A stretch of 64,000 bases of DNA from Xanthobacteraceae bacterium (GTDB lineage: Bacteria; Pseudomonadota; Alphaproteobacteria; Rhizobiales; Xanthobacteraceae), in the NCBI GenBank assembly GCA_019746355.1, contig JAIESC010000013.1:178315-242314 (forward strand), given 5' to 3'. Under the pieces are notes generated by a model. It ran no database searches and had not been told where the DNA came from. It saw only the letters and a list, made by a program, of their open reading frames with translations. Below, one piece after another: positions 36,120 through 44,845 of the stretch. Position 1 is the first letter of the stretch; each line of letters starts with the position of its first letter. The translations under genes and the position numbers were made by a program.

Positions 36120-36931
36120 GGTCCTGCCATCGCCGATTGCTCGACCGCCTTGCGGATCTCGTCGTGGAGGAGCCCGTAAAGCGTGTTGCGCAGCTTGCCG
36201 AATTTCTCGGTGGTGACGAACGAGGGCTTGCGCGGGTGCGGCTCGTCGACGGCAATGATTTCCTTGATGTGGCCCGGCCGCGCCGAGAACACCGCGACGC
36301 GGTCGGCCAGGAACACCGCCTCGCCGAGCGAATGGGTCACGAACACGATGGTCTTGCCGGTGGCGGCGAGCAGCACCGACAGGTCCTCGCCGAGGATCAT
36401 GCGGGTCTGCTCGTCGAGCGCGCCGAACGGCTCGTCCATGAGCAGGATGCTGGTTTCGAGGCTGAGCGCGCGGGCAAGCGCGGCGCGCTGGCGCATGCCG
36501 CCGGAGAGCTGCGCCGGATAGTGGCCCATGAAGTCCTTGAGCCCGACGGCTTCGAGCGACTTTCTGGCGCGCGCGTCCTGCTCGGACTTCGGCACGCCCT
36601 GGAACACCATGCCGAGCTTGACGTTCTCGATCACCGTGCACCAGGGAAACAGCGCGTTCTCCTGGAACACGAAGGCGATGTCGCGGGGCAGCGGCGCACG
36701 CACCAGCTTGTTGTTGACCTCGACGGTGCCCGAGCTCGGCGAAAGCAGCCCGCCGATCATGTTGAGCAGCGTGCTCTTGCCGCAGCCGCTCGGACCGATC
36801 AGGCAGAGCAGCTCGCCGCGGGTGATGTCGAGATTGGTGTTCAGCAGCGCCCGGACGAATTGCGGATCGCCCGGTTCGCCGAACTGGTGCGAGACATCCT
36901 TGATTTTGACCGCGGCGTCGCCCGTCATCAT
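36110..36931 (-). CDS. ABC ATPase of nitrate/sulfonate/taurine type
   Basis: The 273-residue ATPase has Walker A GPSGCGKSTLLN, the Q-loop region IAFVFQENALFPW, signature LSGGMRQRAALARAL, Walker B LLMDEPFGALDE and the switch His in VFVTHSLGEA. It most resembles SsuB/TauB/NrtD. Its last residues (MAGPVS) are encoded partly by the 14-base repeats, so the end may have been altered by repeat expansion. It drives the two downstream permeases. Six bases separate it from hyuB. Confidence 0.92.
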   Translation of the reverse strand: MMTGDAAVKIKDVSHQFGEPGDPQFVRALLNTNLDITRGELLCLIGPSGCGKSTLLNMIGGLLSPSSGTVEVNNKLVRAPLPRDIAFVFQENALFPWCTVIENVKLGMVFQGVPKSEQDARARKSLEAVGLKDFMGHYPAQLSGGMRQRAALARALSLETSILLMDEPFGALDEQTRMILGEDLSVLLAATGKTIVFVTHSLGEAVFLADRVAVFSARPGHIKEIIAVDEPHPRKPSFVTTEKFGKLRNTLYGLLHDEIRKAVEQSAMAGPVS

Positions 36932-36936
36932 TTGCG

Positions 36937-38724
36937 TTATTTTGCTTTGCGCTTCGCCTTGCCGCGTGTCGATCTGGCTTTCCTCGCCGCCGATCCTAGC
37001 TTCTTTCGCAGCCGTTGCGTCGCCTTTTCATCAAGCGACAGGTTGCCGCGCACCACCACGCCGTAGAGCTTTTTCGCCGCCGTCGCCGAGATGAAGCCTT
37101 CCGCCACGTCATGCGCCACGGTTTCGGCCGGCCGCTCTAAAGGATCGCCCCAGCCGCCGCCGCCGCCGGTGCGCACGATGGCTTCCGCGCCGATCGCGAC
37201 GGGGATGTGAAAGCCGCCCATCATGGTGAACTTGTTCTCGCCGGGGCGCTTGAGCAGATAGCCGCCGGGCTCGCCGGGCGTCCCGCCCTCGACGCCCCAG
37301 GGCGGGCGCTTGGAACGCCGCGGCATCTCGAAATTCCATTTGCCCTCGACCAGGTTCGTCACCTGCATGTCGATGCCGAGGCCGCCGCGGAATTTGCCGG
37401 CGCCGCCGGAGTCAGGGCGAAGCCCGCGGCTCTGCACGACGACGGGGCATTTCAGCTCGATGCCTTCGATCGACCCGTTGCGCACGTCGCCCTGGCAGAC
37501 CGAGACGGTGCCGGACTCGCCGTCCTCGAACGGCCGGCCGCCCCAGCCGCCGCCTTCGATGCTCTGCACGACGAAGCGCCGTTTGGTCTTGGGATGGGTG
37601 CCGAAGAACACCACCGCGCCGCCAAGGAGCGCATGGTGCCCGGCCGGCACGCGGTCCGGCATGGCCTTGGCGAGCGCCACGACGATGGAGTCGACCACGG
37701 TCGGCACGATGCCGCTCCAGCCCGCCATCGGCGCGGGGAAGCGTGCCATCATGATGTTGCCTTCGGGAATGACGACGTTGAGTGCGCGGAACGAGCCTTC
37801 GTTGACCGGGTCGAGCGGGCCGGTGAGGGCCTTGTAGGCGACGCGGGCGCCGGCATAGGTGCGCGAGTTGATCGCGGCGCGGCGTTCGGCCGAGCAGCCC
37901 GACAGGTCGATGGTCATGTCGCTGCCCTTGACCGTGACCTTGACGTGGATCGGCACCTCCTCGCCCTTGATCACACCGTCGTCGTCGATCGAGGCCGACG
38001 CCTCGTAGACGCCGTCGGGAAGCTGCGCCACCACGTTGCGGCACTTCCGCTCGGTCTCGTCGAAGATCCGGTCGATGGCGGCAAGGAGCGTGTCACGGCC
38101 GTACTTGTCGAACAGCTCGTCGAGCCGCCGCGCCGCGAGCCGGCAGGCCGCCATTTGCGATTTCATGTCGCCAAGCGAGGATTCCGGAAAGCGGATGTTG
38201 TCCTTGATGACGCGGTAGAGCGTGTCGTTGAGCTTGCCTTCCTCGTAGATCTTGAGCTGGTCGAGCTGCAGACCCTCCAGCCACGGATCGGCAACCGTCG
38301 CGCCCGCGCCGAAGCCTGTGGACGTGCCGCCGACGTCGATCCAGTGCGCGCGCACCATCAGGAACATCAGGAGCTCGCCCTTGTAGAAGTAGGGCATGTA
38401 GATGACGACGTTGTTGAGGTGCTGTCCGGCGACTGCCTGATGGTTGGTGATGACGACGTCGCCGGGCTTGAAGCCGTCCTTGCCGTAGCGGCTAAGGCCG
38501 TCGGTGACCAGCACGCCGAGGTCGGCCACGAAGTGCGACACGCCGCCGACGTTCTGCGAGATGAGCTCGCCCTGGGTGCCGAGCAGCGCCGTGCAGTAGT
38601 CGCGCACCTCGTAGATCATCATGTTGTAGGAGGTGCGCTGCAGGTCGGCCGCCATCTCGTTGGCGACGGCCGGCAGCGCGTTGCGGATCACTTCGAGCGT
38701 GACGGTGTCGAGCTTGACGCTCAT
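36937..38724 (-). CDS. hyuB: Hydantoinase/oxoprolinase subunit B
   Basis: The 595-residue protein is a hydantoinase_B domain (about 5-535) with the family segments LDTVTLEVIRNALPAVANEM, DYCTALLGTQGELI, and the glycine-rich MAGWSGIVPTVVDSI and GGGGGWGDPLERP. A basic tail rich in Lys/Arg follows. With HyuA it forms an ATP-dependent enzyme that opens cyclic amides such as hydantoins or 5-oxoproline, or carboxylates ketones in acetophenone-type relatives. It lies between hyuA (187 bases upstream) and the ABC genes (6 bases downstream), so enzyme and importer are probably one transcript. Confidence 0.93.
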   Translation of the reverse strand: MSVKLDTVTLEVIRNALPAVANEMAADLQRTSYNMMIYEVRDYCTALLGTQGELISQNVGGVSHFVADLGVLVTDGLSRYGKDGFKPGDVVITNHQAVAGQHLNNVVIYMPYFYKGELLMFLMVRAHWIDVGGTSTGFGAGATVADPWLEGLQLDQLKIYEEGKLNDTLYRVIKDNIRFPESSLGDMKSQMAACRLAARRLDELFDKYGRDTLLAAIDRIFDETERKCRNVVAQLPDGVYEASASIDDDGVIKGEEVPIHVKVTVKGSDMTIDLSGCSAERRAAINSRTYAGARVAYKALTGPLDPVNEGSFRALNVVIPEGNIMMARFPAPMAGWSGIVPTVVDSIVVALAKAMPDRVPAGHHALLGGAVVFFGTHPKTKRRFVVQSIEGGGWGGRPFEDGESGTVSVCQGDVRNGSIEGIELKCPVVVQSRGLRPDSGGAGKFRGGLGIDMQVTNLVEGKWNFEMPRRSKRPPWGVEGGTPGEPGGYLLKRPGENKFTMMGGFHIPVAIGAEAIVRTGGGGGWGDPLERPAETVAHDVAEGFISATAAKKLYGVVVRGNLSLDEKATQRLRKKLGSAARKARSTRGKAKRKAK

Positions 38725-38772
38725 GGGTGCAGTCTCCTCTCACCGCGCACACCGCTCTGCGAAGCAATCGTA

Positions 38773-38893
38773 GGGTGGGCAAAGCCGCGTAAGCGGCGTG
38801 CCCACGTCTCAACGCCGCGCAAGAATGCGTGGGCACGGCGCCATAGCGCGTCGAAGACGCGCGTGAACGCGCTGGTGGCGCCTTTGCCCACCC
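38773..38893. repeat. Inverted-repeat element between hyuA and hyuB
   Basis: Outer arms GGGTGGGCAAAG (38773-38784) and CTTTGCCCACCC (38882-38893) are perfect. Inner arms CGTGCCCAC and GTGGGCACG (38797-38805, 38829-38837) are also perfect. The stretch 38841-38878 is nearly identical to one inside another repeat near 46.1 kb. Such elements sit at gene junctions in this group. Confidence 0.75.
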
Positions 38894-38911
38894 TGCGCAC
38901 TGCTTCGAGGT

Positions 38912-40951
38912 TCATCGCGCGGCTCCGATCGTCACGATCAGTTCGCCGGACGGGGCAACCTTCATACGGTCGTTCTCGAACAGCACCGTCGTCGTGCCGT
39001 GCTCCTGGATCAGCGCCGGGCCTGCGATCTCCGCGCCCGCTCCCAGCGTCTCGCGCCGATAGACCTTCGCGGTGACAGGCTTGCTCGCCGATGAGAAATA
39101 AGCCGCGCGTTCCGCGGCAGGCTTTGCCGCGGCCGACGCGCCGAGGCTCGGGAATGCGAGCTTCGGCCGCTTGCCGATGGCGCCAAGCCGGATGTTGACC
39201 ATCTCCACCGGCTCCTCCGGCGAATGATGCGCATAGCGGTGCTCGTAGAGCTTGTCGAAGGCGTCGCGGATCGCCTTGCGGTCGCCGCGCTTGAGCTGAC
39301 CGAGCGTCACCGGCACCGGCAGGGTGAACTCCTGACCGACATAGCGGATGTCGAGATGGACCTGATACTGCGCGTCCTTGCCGTGGCGCAGGCCGGCCTT
39401 GGCCTCCTTGACCATCTCGTCGTGGATCTTCACGAGCCGGCCGAAGTCGACGCTTCCGAGATCCGAATAGACCGTCCGGGTGAAATCGTGGCGCTCGTCG
39501 GCGAGCAGCATGCCGAGCGCCGAGAAGTGCGACGGAAACAGCGGCACGATCACGGTCGGAATGAACAGCTCGCGGGCGATGGCGCAGACATGCAGCGGGC
39601 CGGCGCCGCCTGACGCCACCAGCGCAAAGTCGCGCGGATCGTAGCCTTTGGCGACCGACACCTCGCGCACCGCGAGCGACATCTTGTTGATCGAGATATC
39701 GACGATCGCCTGCGCCGCCGCGACCGTATCGAGCTTCAAGGGCTTTGCGATCTTGCCCTCGATGCCGCGCCGCGCGCCGTCGGCGTCGAGCTTCATCGTG
39801 CCGCCGAGAAAATTGTCCGGGTCGAGCCGGCCGAGCACCACATTGGCATCGGTGATGGTCGGCTCGGTGCCGCCGCCGCGATAGCAGATCGGGCCGGGGT
39901 CGGCACCCGCGCTTTGCGGGCCGACCTTCAGCGCGCCGATGTCGTCGATCCAGGCAATGCTTCCCCCGCCCGCGCCGACCTCGACCACGTCGATCATCGG
40001 CAGCATCACCGGATGGCCGCTGGCATAGCCGCCGACGTAGTAGCCGGGCGCGAGCGTCGGCTCGCCCTCGCGAATAAGGCTCGCCTTGGCGGTGGTGCCG
40101 CCCATGTCGAAGGAGATGACGTTGGCGAAGCCCAGCGCGATCCCGACCTGCGCCGAGGCGATGATGCCGCCGACCGGGCCGGACTCCATCATCGCCACCG
40201 GGCGTTCGGTTGCCACCTCCGGCGTCATCACCCCGCCGTTGGAGCGCATGATCGAAAGGTCGCCCGCAAAGCCGATGCCGCCGAGGCTCGACTTCAGGCT
40301 TTTCACGTAGCCGCCGACCTTCGGGCCGATATAGGCGTTCACCACCGTGGTCGACATGCGCTCGAACTCGCGATACTCCCGCAGGATGTCGTGCGACAGC
40401 GACAGATAAGCGTCCGGCATCGCCTTGCGGATCGCCTCGCCCGCGGCGCGTTCATGGGCCGGGTTGGCATAGGCGTGCAGGAAGCAGACCGCGACGGCTT
40501 CCACGCCTTCGGCCTTCAGCGCCTTGCAGGCGGCGGCGAGGCTCGCCTTCTTCAGCGGCGCGTAGACTTCGCCCGAGGCGAGCACCCGCTCGTCGACCTC
40601 CTGGGTCATGCGGCGCGAGACCAGCGGCTTGTGCTTCTGGAAGAACAGGTTGTAGGCCTCGGGCCGGTTGCCGCGGCCGATGATGTAGACGTCGCGGGTG
40701 CCGCGCGTCACCACCAGGCCGGTCTTGGCGCCCTTTCGTTCGATCAGCGTGTTGATCGCGGTGGTCGAGCCGTGGATGAGCTCGTCGATGCGCTCGGCGG
40801 CAAGCCCGCTCTCGCGGATGCAGTTGATGACGCCCTGGGTCAGCTCCGAAGGCGTCGTCAGGCTCTTCGCCTGCACGAAGGCCTGCGCTTCATCGTCGAA
40901 GCCGATCAGGTCGGTGAAGGTACCGCCGATATCAACCGCGACGAAGATCAC
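38912..40951 (-). CDS. hyuA: Hydantoinase/oxoprolinase subunit A
   Basis: The 679-residue protein has the Hydant_A_N domain (ATP-binding MIFVAVDIGGTFTDLIGFD, with the DIGGTFTD motif) and the Hydantoinase_A domain with MESGPVGGIIAS, SFDMGGTTAKASL and GGGSIAWID. Those are ATP-grasp-like sugar-kinase-fold motifs. It partners HyuB. The fully leftward order hyuA-hyuB-ATPase-permease-permease argues for import and hydrolysis of one compound. The LysR gene starts 118 bases away on the other strand and is likely its regulator. Confidence 0.94.
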   Translation of the reverse strand: MIFVAVDIGGTFTDLIGFDDEAQAFVQAKSLTTPSELTQGVINCIRESGLAAERIDELIHGSTTAINTLIERKGAKTGLVVTRGTRDVYIIGRGNRPEAYNLFFQKHKPLVSRRMTQEVDERVLASGEVYAPLKKASLAAACKALKAEGVEAVAVCFLHAYANPAHERAAGEAIRKAMPDAYLSLSHDILREYREFERMSTTVVNAYIGPKVGGYVKSLKSSLGGIGFAGDLSIMRSNGGVMTPEVATERPVAMMESGPVGGIIASAQVGIALGFANVISFDMGGTTAKASLIREGEPTLAPGYYVGGYASGHPVMLPMIDVVEVGAGGGSIAWIDDIGALKVGPQSAGADPGPICYRGGGTEPTITDANVVLGRLDPDNFLGGTMKLDADGARRGIEGKIAKPLKLDTVAAAQAIVDISINKMSLAVREVSVAKGYDPRDFALVASGGAGPLHVCAIARELFIPTVIVPLFPSHFSALGMLLADERHDFTRTVYSDLGSVDFGRLVKIHDEMVKEAKAGLRHGKDAQYQVHLDIRYVGQEFTLPVPVTLGQLKRGDRKAIRDAFDKLYEHRYAHHSPEEPVEMVNIRLGAIGKRPKLAFPSLGASAAAKPAAERAAYFSSASKPVTAKVYRRETLGAGAEIAGPALIQEHGTTTVLFENDRMKVAPSGELIVTIGAAR

Positions 40952-41045
40952 GCTTCATTCCTCCCAACCTGCGGTCTTTGCCGCGCCGGCGAAAAGTTGC
41001 AGTTGGGCCAAGGCGAAAGCAACCGGCCGTTCGGCTTTACGCTTG

Positions 41046-41059
41046 TAGCCATTTGGCTA
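41046..41059. promoter_or_regulatory. Perfect palindrome in the hyuA/LysR divergent gap
   Basis: TAGCCATTTGGCTA is a 6-bp perfect inverted repeat with a 2-base centre. It lies 11 bases before the LysR start codon and about 95 bases upstream of hyuA. LysR regulators usually bind such T-N11-A palindromes in divergent promoters, so this may be its site and give autorepression. Confidence 0.5.
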
Positions 41060-41069
41060 TAATTTTTCG

Positions 41070-41978
41070 ATGATCTCCGCCAGTGCCCGCCGCTTGTCCG
41101 TGTTCAAGGCCGTGGTCGAGGAGGGCGGGTTCAACCGCGCCGCCATGCGGCTCGACATTTCCCAGCCTTCGGTCGGCGCGCATGTGCGGGCGCTGGAGCG
41201 CCAGGCCGGACATGTGCTGCTCGAGCGCAAGCGCGGGGCGCGGCCGCGGCTCACCAAGGCCGGCGAGGCGGTCTACTCGATGGCGCTGGAAGTGCTGCGC
41301 CGCGGCGAGCAGGCCGCGCAGCAGCTCGACGAATTGCGGCCGGCGCAGGATCGGGTCATGTCGCTCGCCGTGCATCGCGAGTACGGCCAATACCGGCTGC
41401 CGGCGCATCTCGCGTCATTTGCCAGGCGCAGTCCGGGCATTCGTTTTGTCACCCATACCGGAACCATCGAAGATGTGGTGGCGCTGGTGCGCGCGCGGAC
41501 CGTGAGCCTTGGGCTGTTCCCTTCGCTCGGCGCGGTCGCCGGTCTCGACAGCGTGGTGCTGGGCCATGAGCCGATGGTGATCGTGGTTTCGCCGCATCAT
41601 CCGCTGGCCCGCAAGGCTTCGGTCACCGTCGCGGATCTTGCCGCCGCGTCCTATGTGACGGGGCTGCGCACCTCGTCCTATTTCGAGATGACCGACCGGC
41701 TCTTGAAGCGTATCGGCATCGACCGCCGCAGCATCGCCATGGAGGTTCAGGACTTCGGCATGGTGCGCGAGCTCGCGCGCCACGGCGCCGGCGTCGCCTG
41801 CATCGCGCTCTGCACCGTGCAGGATGATCTTCGCACCGGCGCGCTGGTGCGGCTTTCGGTCCGCGGGCGGCCGCTCGACGGATTCGAACTGCGTTGCGCC
41901 TTCCACGATCCGCTGCCGCAGCCCGCGCGCCGCTTCATGGATCATCTGCGTGAGCAGTTGAACGCACCGGCGGCGTAA
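41070..41978 (+). CDS. LysR-family transcriptional regulator
   Basis: The 302-residue regulator has an N-terminal winged helix (RRLSVFKAVVEEGGFNRAA, then MRLDISQPSVGAHVRALERQ) and a LysR_substrate effector domain (about 95-290). Divergent placement next to hyuA and a palindrome in the gap suggest control of the hydantoinase/ABC run. The effector is unknown, presumably the pathway substrate. It is followed after 67 bases by a PEP-mutase-like gene in the same direction. Confidence 0.92.
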   Translation: MISASARRLSVFKAVVEEGGFNRAAMRLDISQPSVGAHVRALERQAGHVLLERKRGARPRLTKAGEAVYSMALEVLRRGEQAAQQLDELRPAQDRVMSLAVHREYGQYRLPAHLASFARRSPGIRFVTHTGTIEDVVALVRARTVSLGLFPSLGAVAGLDSVVLGHEPMVIVVSPHHPLARKASVTVADLAAASYVTGLRTSSYFEMTDRLLKRIGIDRRSIAMEVQDFGMVRELARHGAGVACIALCTVQDDLRTGALVRLSVRGRPLDGFELRCAFHDPLPQPARRFMDHLREQLNAPAA

Positions 41979-42045
41979 AGCTGGCCTTGTCCGCCAAACT
42001 GCGCTTCAATTCGGCCGCACCCGTTCGCAATGCCGGAGTTCTCCT

Positions 42046-42915
42046 ATGCCGACCAGCTTTCGCCAGATCATCGACAAGGCCGTCAAAGAGAAGCGCTTTC
42101 TCGTCGTGCCCGGCGCGCATGATGCGCTCTCCGCCCGCATCATCCAGAAGCTCGGCTTCGAGACCTATTTCATCGGCGGCTTTCCCGCGGTCGGGGCGCG
42201 CTATGGCGTGCCGGATGTCGGGTTGAAGGGCTTCGGCGAAATCTCGGCCTGCGTGCGCGACATCATGGCGGCCTGCGACCTGCCGGTGTTCGTCGACGGC
42301 GACGACGGCTACGGCGACGTCAAGAACGTGGTGCACACCGTGCAGAGCTACGAGCGCATGGGCGTCAGCGCCATTCTGATCGAGGACCAGCAGTGGCCGA
42401 AGCGCTGCGGCCACATGGCCGGCAAGAAGGTGGTGCCGGTGGAGGTCGCCGAGGCGAAAATCCGCGCCGCCTGCGGCGAGCGGCTCAACAAGGAGACGTG
42501 GATCCTGGCGCGCACCGACGCGCGGCAGGTCTACGATCTCGACGAGGCGATGCGGCGCGCCGAGCGCTACATCAGGGCCGGCGCCGACGGCATCTTCATC
42601 GAAGCGCCGCGCTCGATCGAGGAATTGAAGCGCATCGGCAAGGCCTTCGACATTCCGCAGATCTGCAATCCGCTGATGGGCGGGCACACGCCGATCCTCA
42701 GCATGGAGGAGCTCGGCGAGCTCGGCTTCAACTGCGCGGTGCTGGGCCTCGACACGGTGATGCACGCCGCCAAGGCGGTCGAGAACGTGCTCATCGACAT
42801 GAAAAGCGGGCGGTTTGCCAGGCGCAACGACGGCATGGACTTCGAGGAGTACAAGAAGGTCGTCGGCTACGACAAATGGGAAAGCGTGGACGAGCAGTTT
42901 GCGCCGCGCGGCTGA
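42046..42915 (+). CDS. Isocitrate lyase/PEP mutase superfamily enzyme
   Basis: The 289-residue (beta/alpha)8 enzyme has the PEP-mutase/isocitrate lyase core. Substrate loop residues are in FIGGFPAVGARYG, the metal-binding acidic segment is VFVDGDDGYGDV (usually DADTGYG), and the catalytic loop has EDQQWPKRCGHMAGK, with Cys of the KxCGH motif kept. Relatives are 2-methylisocitrate lyase, oxaloacetate decarboxylase and carboxyphosphonoenolpyruvate mutase. The second acidic motif deviates, so the reaction is not certain. It reads in the same direction as the LysR gene. Confidence 0.87.
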   Translation: MPTSFRQIIDKAVKEKRFLVVPGAHDALSARIIQKLGFETYFIGGFPAVGARYGVPDVGLKGFGEISACVRDIMAACDLPVFVDGDDGYGDVKNVVHTVQSYERMGVSAILIEDQQWPKRCGHMAGKKVVPVEVAEAKIRAACGERLNKETWILARTDARQVYDLDEAMRRAERYIRAGADGIFIEAPRSIEELKRIGKAFDIPQICNPLMGGHTPILSMEELGELGFNCAVLGLDTVMHAAKAVENVLIDMKSGRFARRNDGMDFEEYKKVVGYDKWESVDEQFAPRG

Positions 42916-42917
42916 TC

Positions 42918-43129
42918 GTGGCGCAAGCGCTCGCCGCCGGAGGGGCGGATGTTACGCGAGGGGGAATTGTTGCCGCGATCGCGCTGCTCGCCGCCAACTC
43001 GGCCTTCGCGGCCGGGCAGAAGGCCTATGCGGAACGGGAACGCGCGAGATTTGACGATCCGAAATTCGCCGAGCAGTTCGCAGCCATCGCAAGAAGAACG
43101 AGGCGGACGACAGGTTCTGCTGGAAGTGA
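42918..43129 (+). pseudogene. Frameshifted small secreted-protein gene
   Basis: From GTG 42918 a coding-like frame gives a hydrophobic export segment (IVAAIALLAANSAFAA) and then KAYAERERARFDDPKFAEQF. It leaves that frame near 43089-43091. One added A there would continue it as IAKKNEADDRFCWK to the TGA at 43127-43129, a sensible end. As it stands the frame runs on into antisense of the next gene. So one base seems to be missing, by real mutation or sequence error. The intact protein would be about 70 residues, secreted, of unknown role. I rate the start as uncertain. Confidence 0.5.
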
Positions 43130-43132
43130 TTG

Positions 43133-43480
43133 TCAGGGGGCCGTCGCTTTTTTGAGCCCGGTAAAGATCTGCCGTTTCTGGCGGACGCTCGAAACCACGC
43201 CGTCGCGCAGTGTGACCACGAAATACCGGCTGTAAACGAGCTTCTCGATCTCGCCCTTGGACGTCTTGGTCGTGTAGCCGCTGGACCAGAGTCCGCAGCG
43301 CGCGCGAAGCTTCTCCCGATCGAGCCACATGAGCTCGCTCACGTTCTGCCGGCAGCGCAGGATCTTGGATTCATTGTCGCTGTTGGGCGGCTGGGCCTGT
43401 GCGGCGGTGCCGGCCGCGACCAGCAGCAGCGCGATCGGCCAGGATTTCAACGTGATGCTCGGATTTCGCAGCAATGCCAT
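43133..43480 (-). CDS. Secreted protein of unknown function
   Basis: The 115-residue protein starts at ATG 43480 (MALLRNPS). A signal peptide (LKSWPIALLLVAAGTAAQAQ) follows, then a mature part of about 85 residues with two cysteines (LRCRQN...LRARCG) and a conserved-looking end (KKATAP). I recognise no domain. The open frame extends upstream (to 43534) without resemblance to a signal sequence. It is convergent with the broken gene on its right-hand strand. Only 3 bases separate their ends. Confidence 0.7.
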   Translation of the reverse strand: MALLRNPSITLKSWPIALLLVAAGTAAQAQPPNSDNESKILRCRQNVSELMWLDREKLRARCGLWSSGYTTKTSKGEIEKLVYSRYFVVTLRDGVVSSVRQKRQIFTGLKKATAP

Positions 43481-43601
43481 GCCAGCACTCTCGTGGTCGT
43501 GGGACTCGTCTCCGTCAGGCCGACAGTAGCGCAAATTTCGATTCGCTGACTATGCTGGAGGGCGTCAGGATGAGCGGTCCACGATCAGGTGAGGAGGCAG
43601 C

Positions 43602-44081
43602 ATGAGTGCCGGAATAGGCGACGCGTTCAATCGTGAAATCCTCGGCTCCGCCGATGCCGCCGCGACGACGTCCGACCTGCCGGACGATTTCAAGCGCGAG
43701 ACGCTTGGCGTCACGCACCCCGGCCATGAGGCCGTCATGGCGCTGGACCCGGAATATTTCGCCGCATTGAAGAACTACTATTCGACCTGGACGATTTCCC
43801 GCAAGGATGCAGCCATTCCGCGATCGGTGATGGAGTTCATCATCACCGGCGTGCTGCTGACCCAAGGCAAGATGCACGGCGCGCGCGTTCATGTGCGGCG
43901 CGCGCTGCTGGCCGGTGCAACGCCGCGCGAGCTGTTTCAGGCGATCACGGTCGCCGGCATTCCGGGCGGCGTGCCGGTGATCTGGCACGGCGCGGCGATG
44001 GTCAAAGCCGAGATGGACGAACTGGGATTGAAGATCGACCAGCGCTACGGCGGCCCGGAAGGCCCGGGCGGGCAAGGCTGA
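43602..44081 (+). CDS. Carboxymuconolactone decarboxylase family protein without CxxC
   Basis: The 159-residue protein has the all-helical CMD fold, seen in SVMEFIITGVLLTQGKMHGA and RVHVRRALLAGATPRELFQA. AhpD-type members carry a redox CxxC, but this one has no cysteine at all, keeping only His in the equivalent stretch. So it is more likely a decarboxylase-type or non-redox member. The ATG at 43602 follows GAGGAGGCAGC, a strong ribosome site. Its neighbours do not define a pathway. Confidence 0.85.
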   Translation: MSAGIGDAFNREILGSADAAATTSDLPDDFKRETLGVTHPGHEAVMALDPEYFAALKNYYSTWTISRKDAAIPRSVMEFIITGVLLTQGKMHGARVHVRRALLAGATPRELFQAITVAGIPGGVPVIWHGAAMVKAEMDELGLKIDQRYGGPEGPGGQG

Positions 44082-44101
44082 AGGCAGGCTGGAGCCGCGG
44101 G

Positions 44102-44132
44102 TTGACTCTTCCGTTTTGTTCTTTATTTGTTC
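44102..44132 (+). promoter_or_regulatory. Promoter-like region with LexA-type box (GTTC-N7-GTTC)
   Basis: TTGACT at 44102-44107 resembles a -35 hexamer. GTTC-TTTATTT-GTTC at 44118-44132 is a perfect alphaproteobacterial LexA spacing, and it covers the -10 position (TATTTG near 44124). The next gene in this direction starts at 44310. A short leader frame ends as GTGTGA at that start. Confidence 0.5.
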
Positions 44133-44309
44133 TCATTTGGACGTGTGGGGCGAGGCCTCACGAAAATCACTGCGGTGAAGCGCCCCACGGCGCACCGAGG
44201 CTGGTTCTGCGGCCGCGGTGGCGAACATCGCCATGAGACGTGATCGGATCACAACAGTGGGAGAGGCCGTCGATATGGAAAGTTTACCTGACATGACAGC
44301 AACCTCGGT

Positions 44310-44738
44310 GTGACCGTCTCTCGTCGCCCCGCGGCCAATCGCCGTCATGCGTGGCGGTGCACCGGACCGGTCACGGCGCTGGGAAAGCTGCGCGCCGCAA
44401 GGAACGCCTTGCGTCATGGGTTGAACGTCCCCGTTCTTGCCGATCCGGTCCTGGAAAAAGAGGTCGCTGAACTGGCGGTGCGCATCGCCAACGGCTCTAC
44501 GGATTCTCAGTTGCGAGAGCTGGCAGTCCAGGTCGCCGCGGCGCAGATCGATTTGCGACGCGTACGCCACGCGCGGCACGCCATCATGGATGCTTTGGCC
44601 GCGGAGCCTGGTTCCAGTACGGCAAGCGGGAAAATCCAGGAGCTGGTTGCGCTCGACCGTTACGAGAGACGGGCCATGTCGCGTCGCAAATCAGCCATCC
44701 TCGCTTTTGCAGTGGAACGACTTTTGCGAGAAACGTAA
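44310..44738 (+). CDS. Conserved small protein of unknown function, 'NALRHGL' family
   Basis: The 142-residue basic protein has the N-terminal pattern NRR...CTGP...GKLRAARNALRHGL, seen repeatedly in Bradyrhizobium-type genomes, followed by a helical body (VAAAQIDLRRVRHARHAI and VALDRYERRAMSRRKSAI). The family has no known function. The GTG at 44310 overlaps the stop of a short upstream reading frame (TGA 44311-44313), so translation may be coupled. A LexA-type box lies 180 bases upstream. Confidence 0.75.
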   Translation: MTVSRRPAANRRHAWRCTGPVTALGKLRAARNALRHGLNVPVLADPVLEKEVAELAVRIANGSTDSQLRELAVQVAAAQIDLRRVRHARHAIMDALAAEPGSSTASGKIQELVALDRYERRAMSRRKSAILAFAVERLLRET

Positions 44739-44845
44739 CGGTTATGCAACCAAAGATAGGAAGCTGGCGGAACGAACTGTCCGCTACCGGCAGCAGCGGC
44801 ACTGCATCGCAAAGGCGACGCCCACCGCGCACGTTCGATGAACAG

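Noticed and set aside
42393..43235. A 280-residue plus-strand frame covering the PEP-mutase-like gene and beyond
   Set aside because: The first part is a shadow frame of the mutase-like gene. Only its last third (from 42918) has coding character, which I list as a broken small gene.
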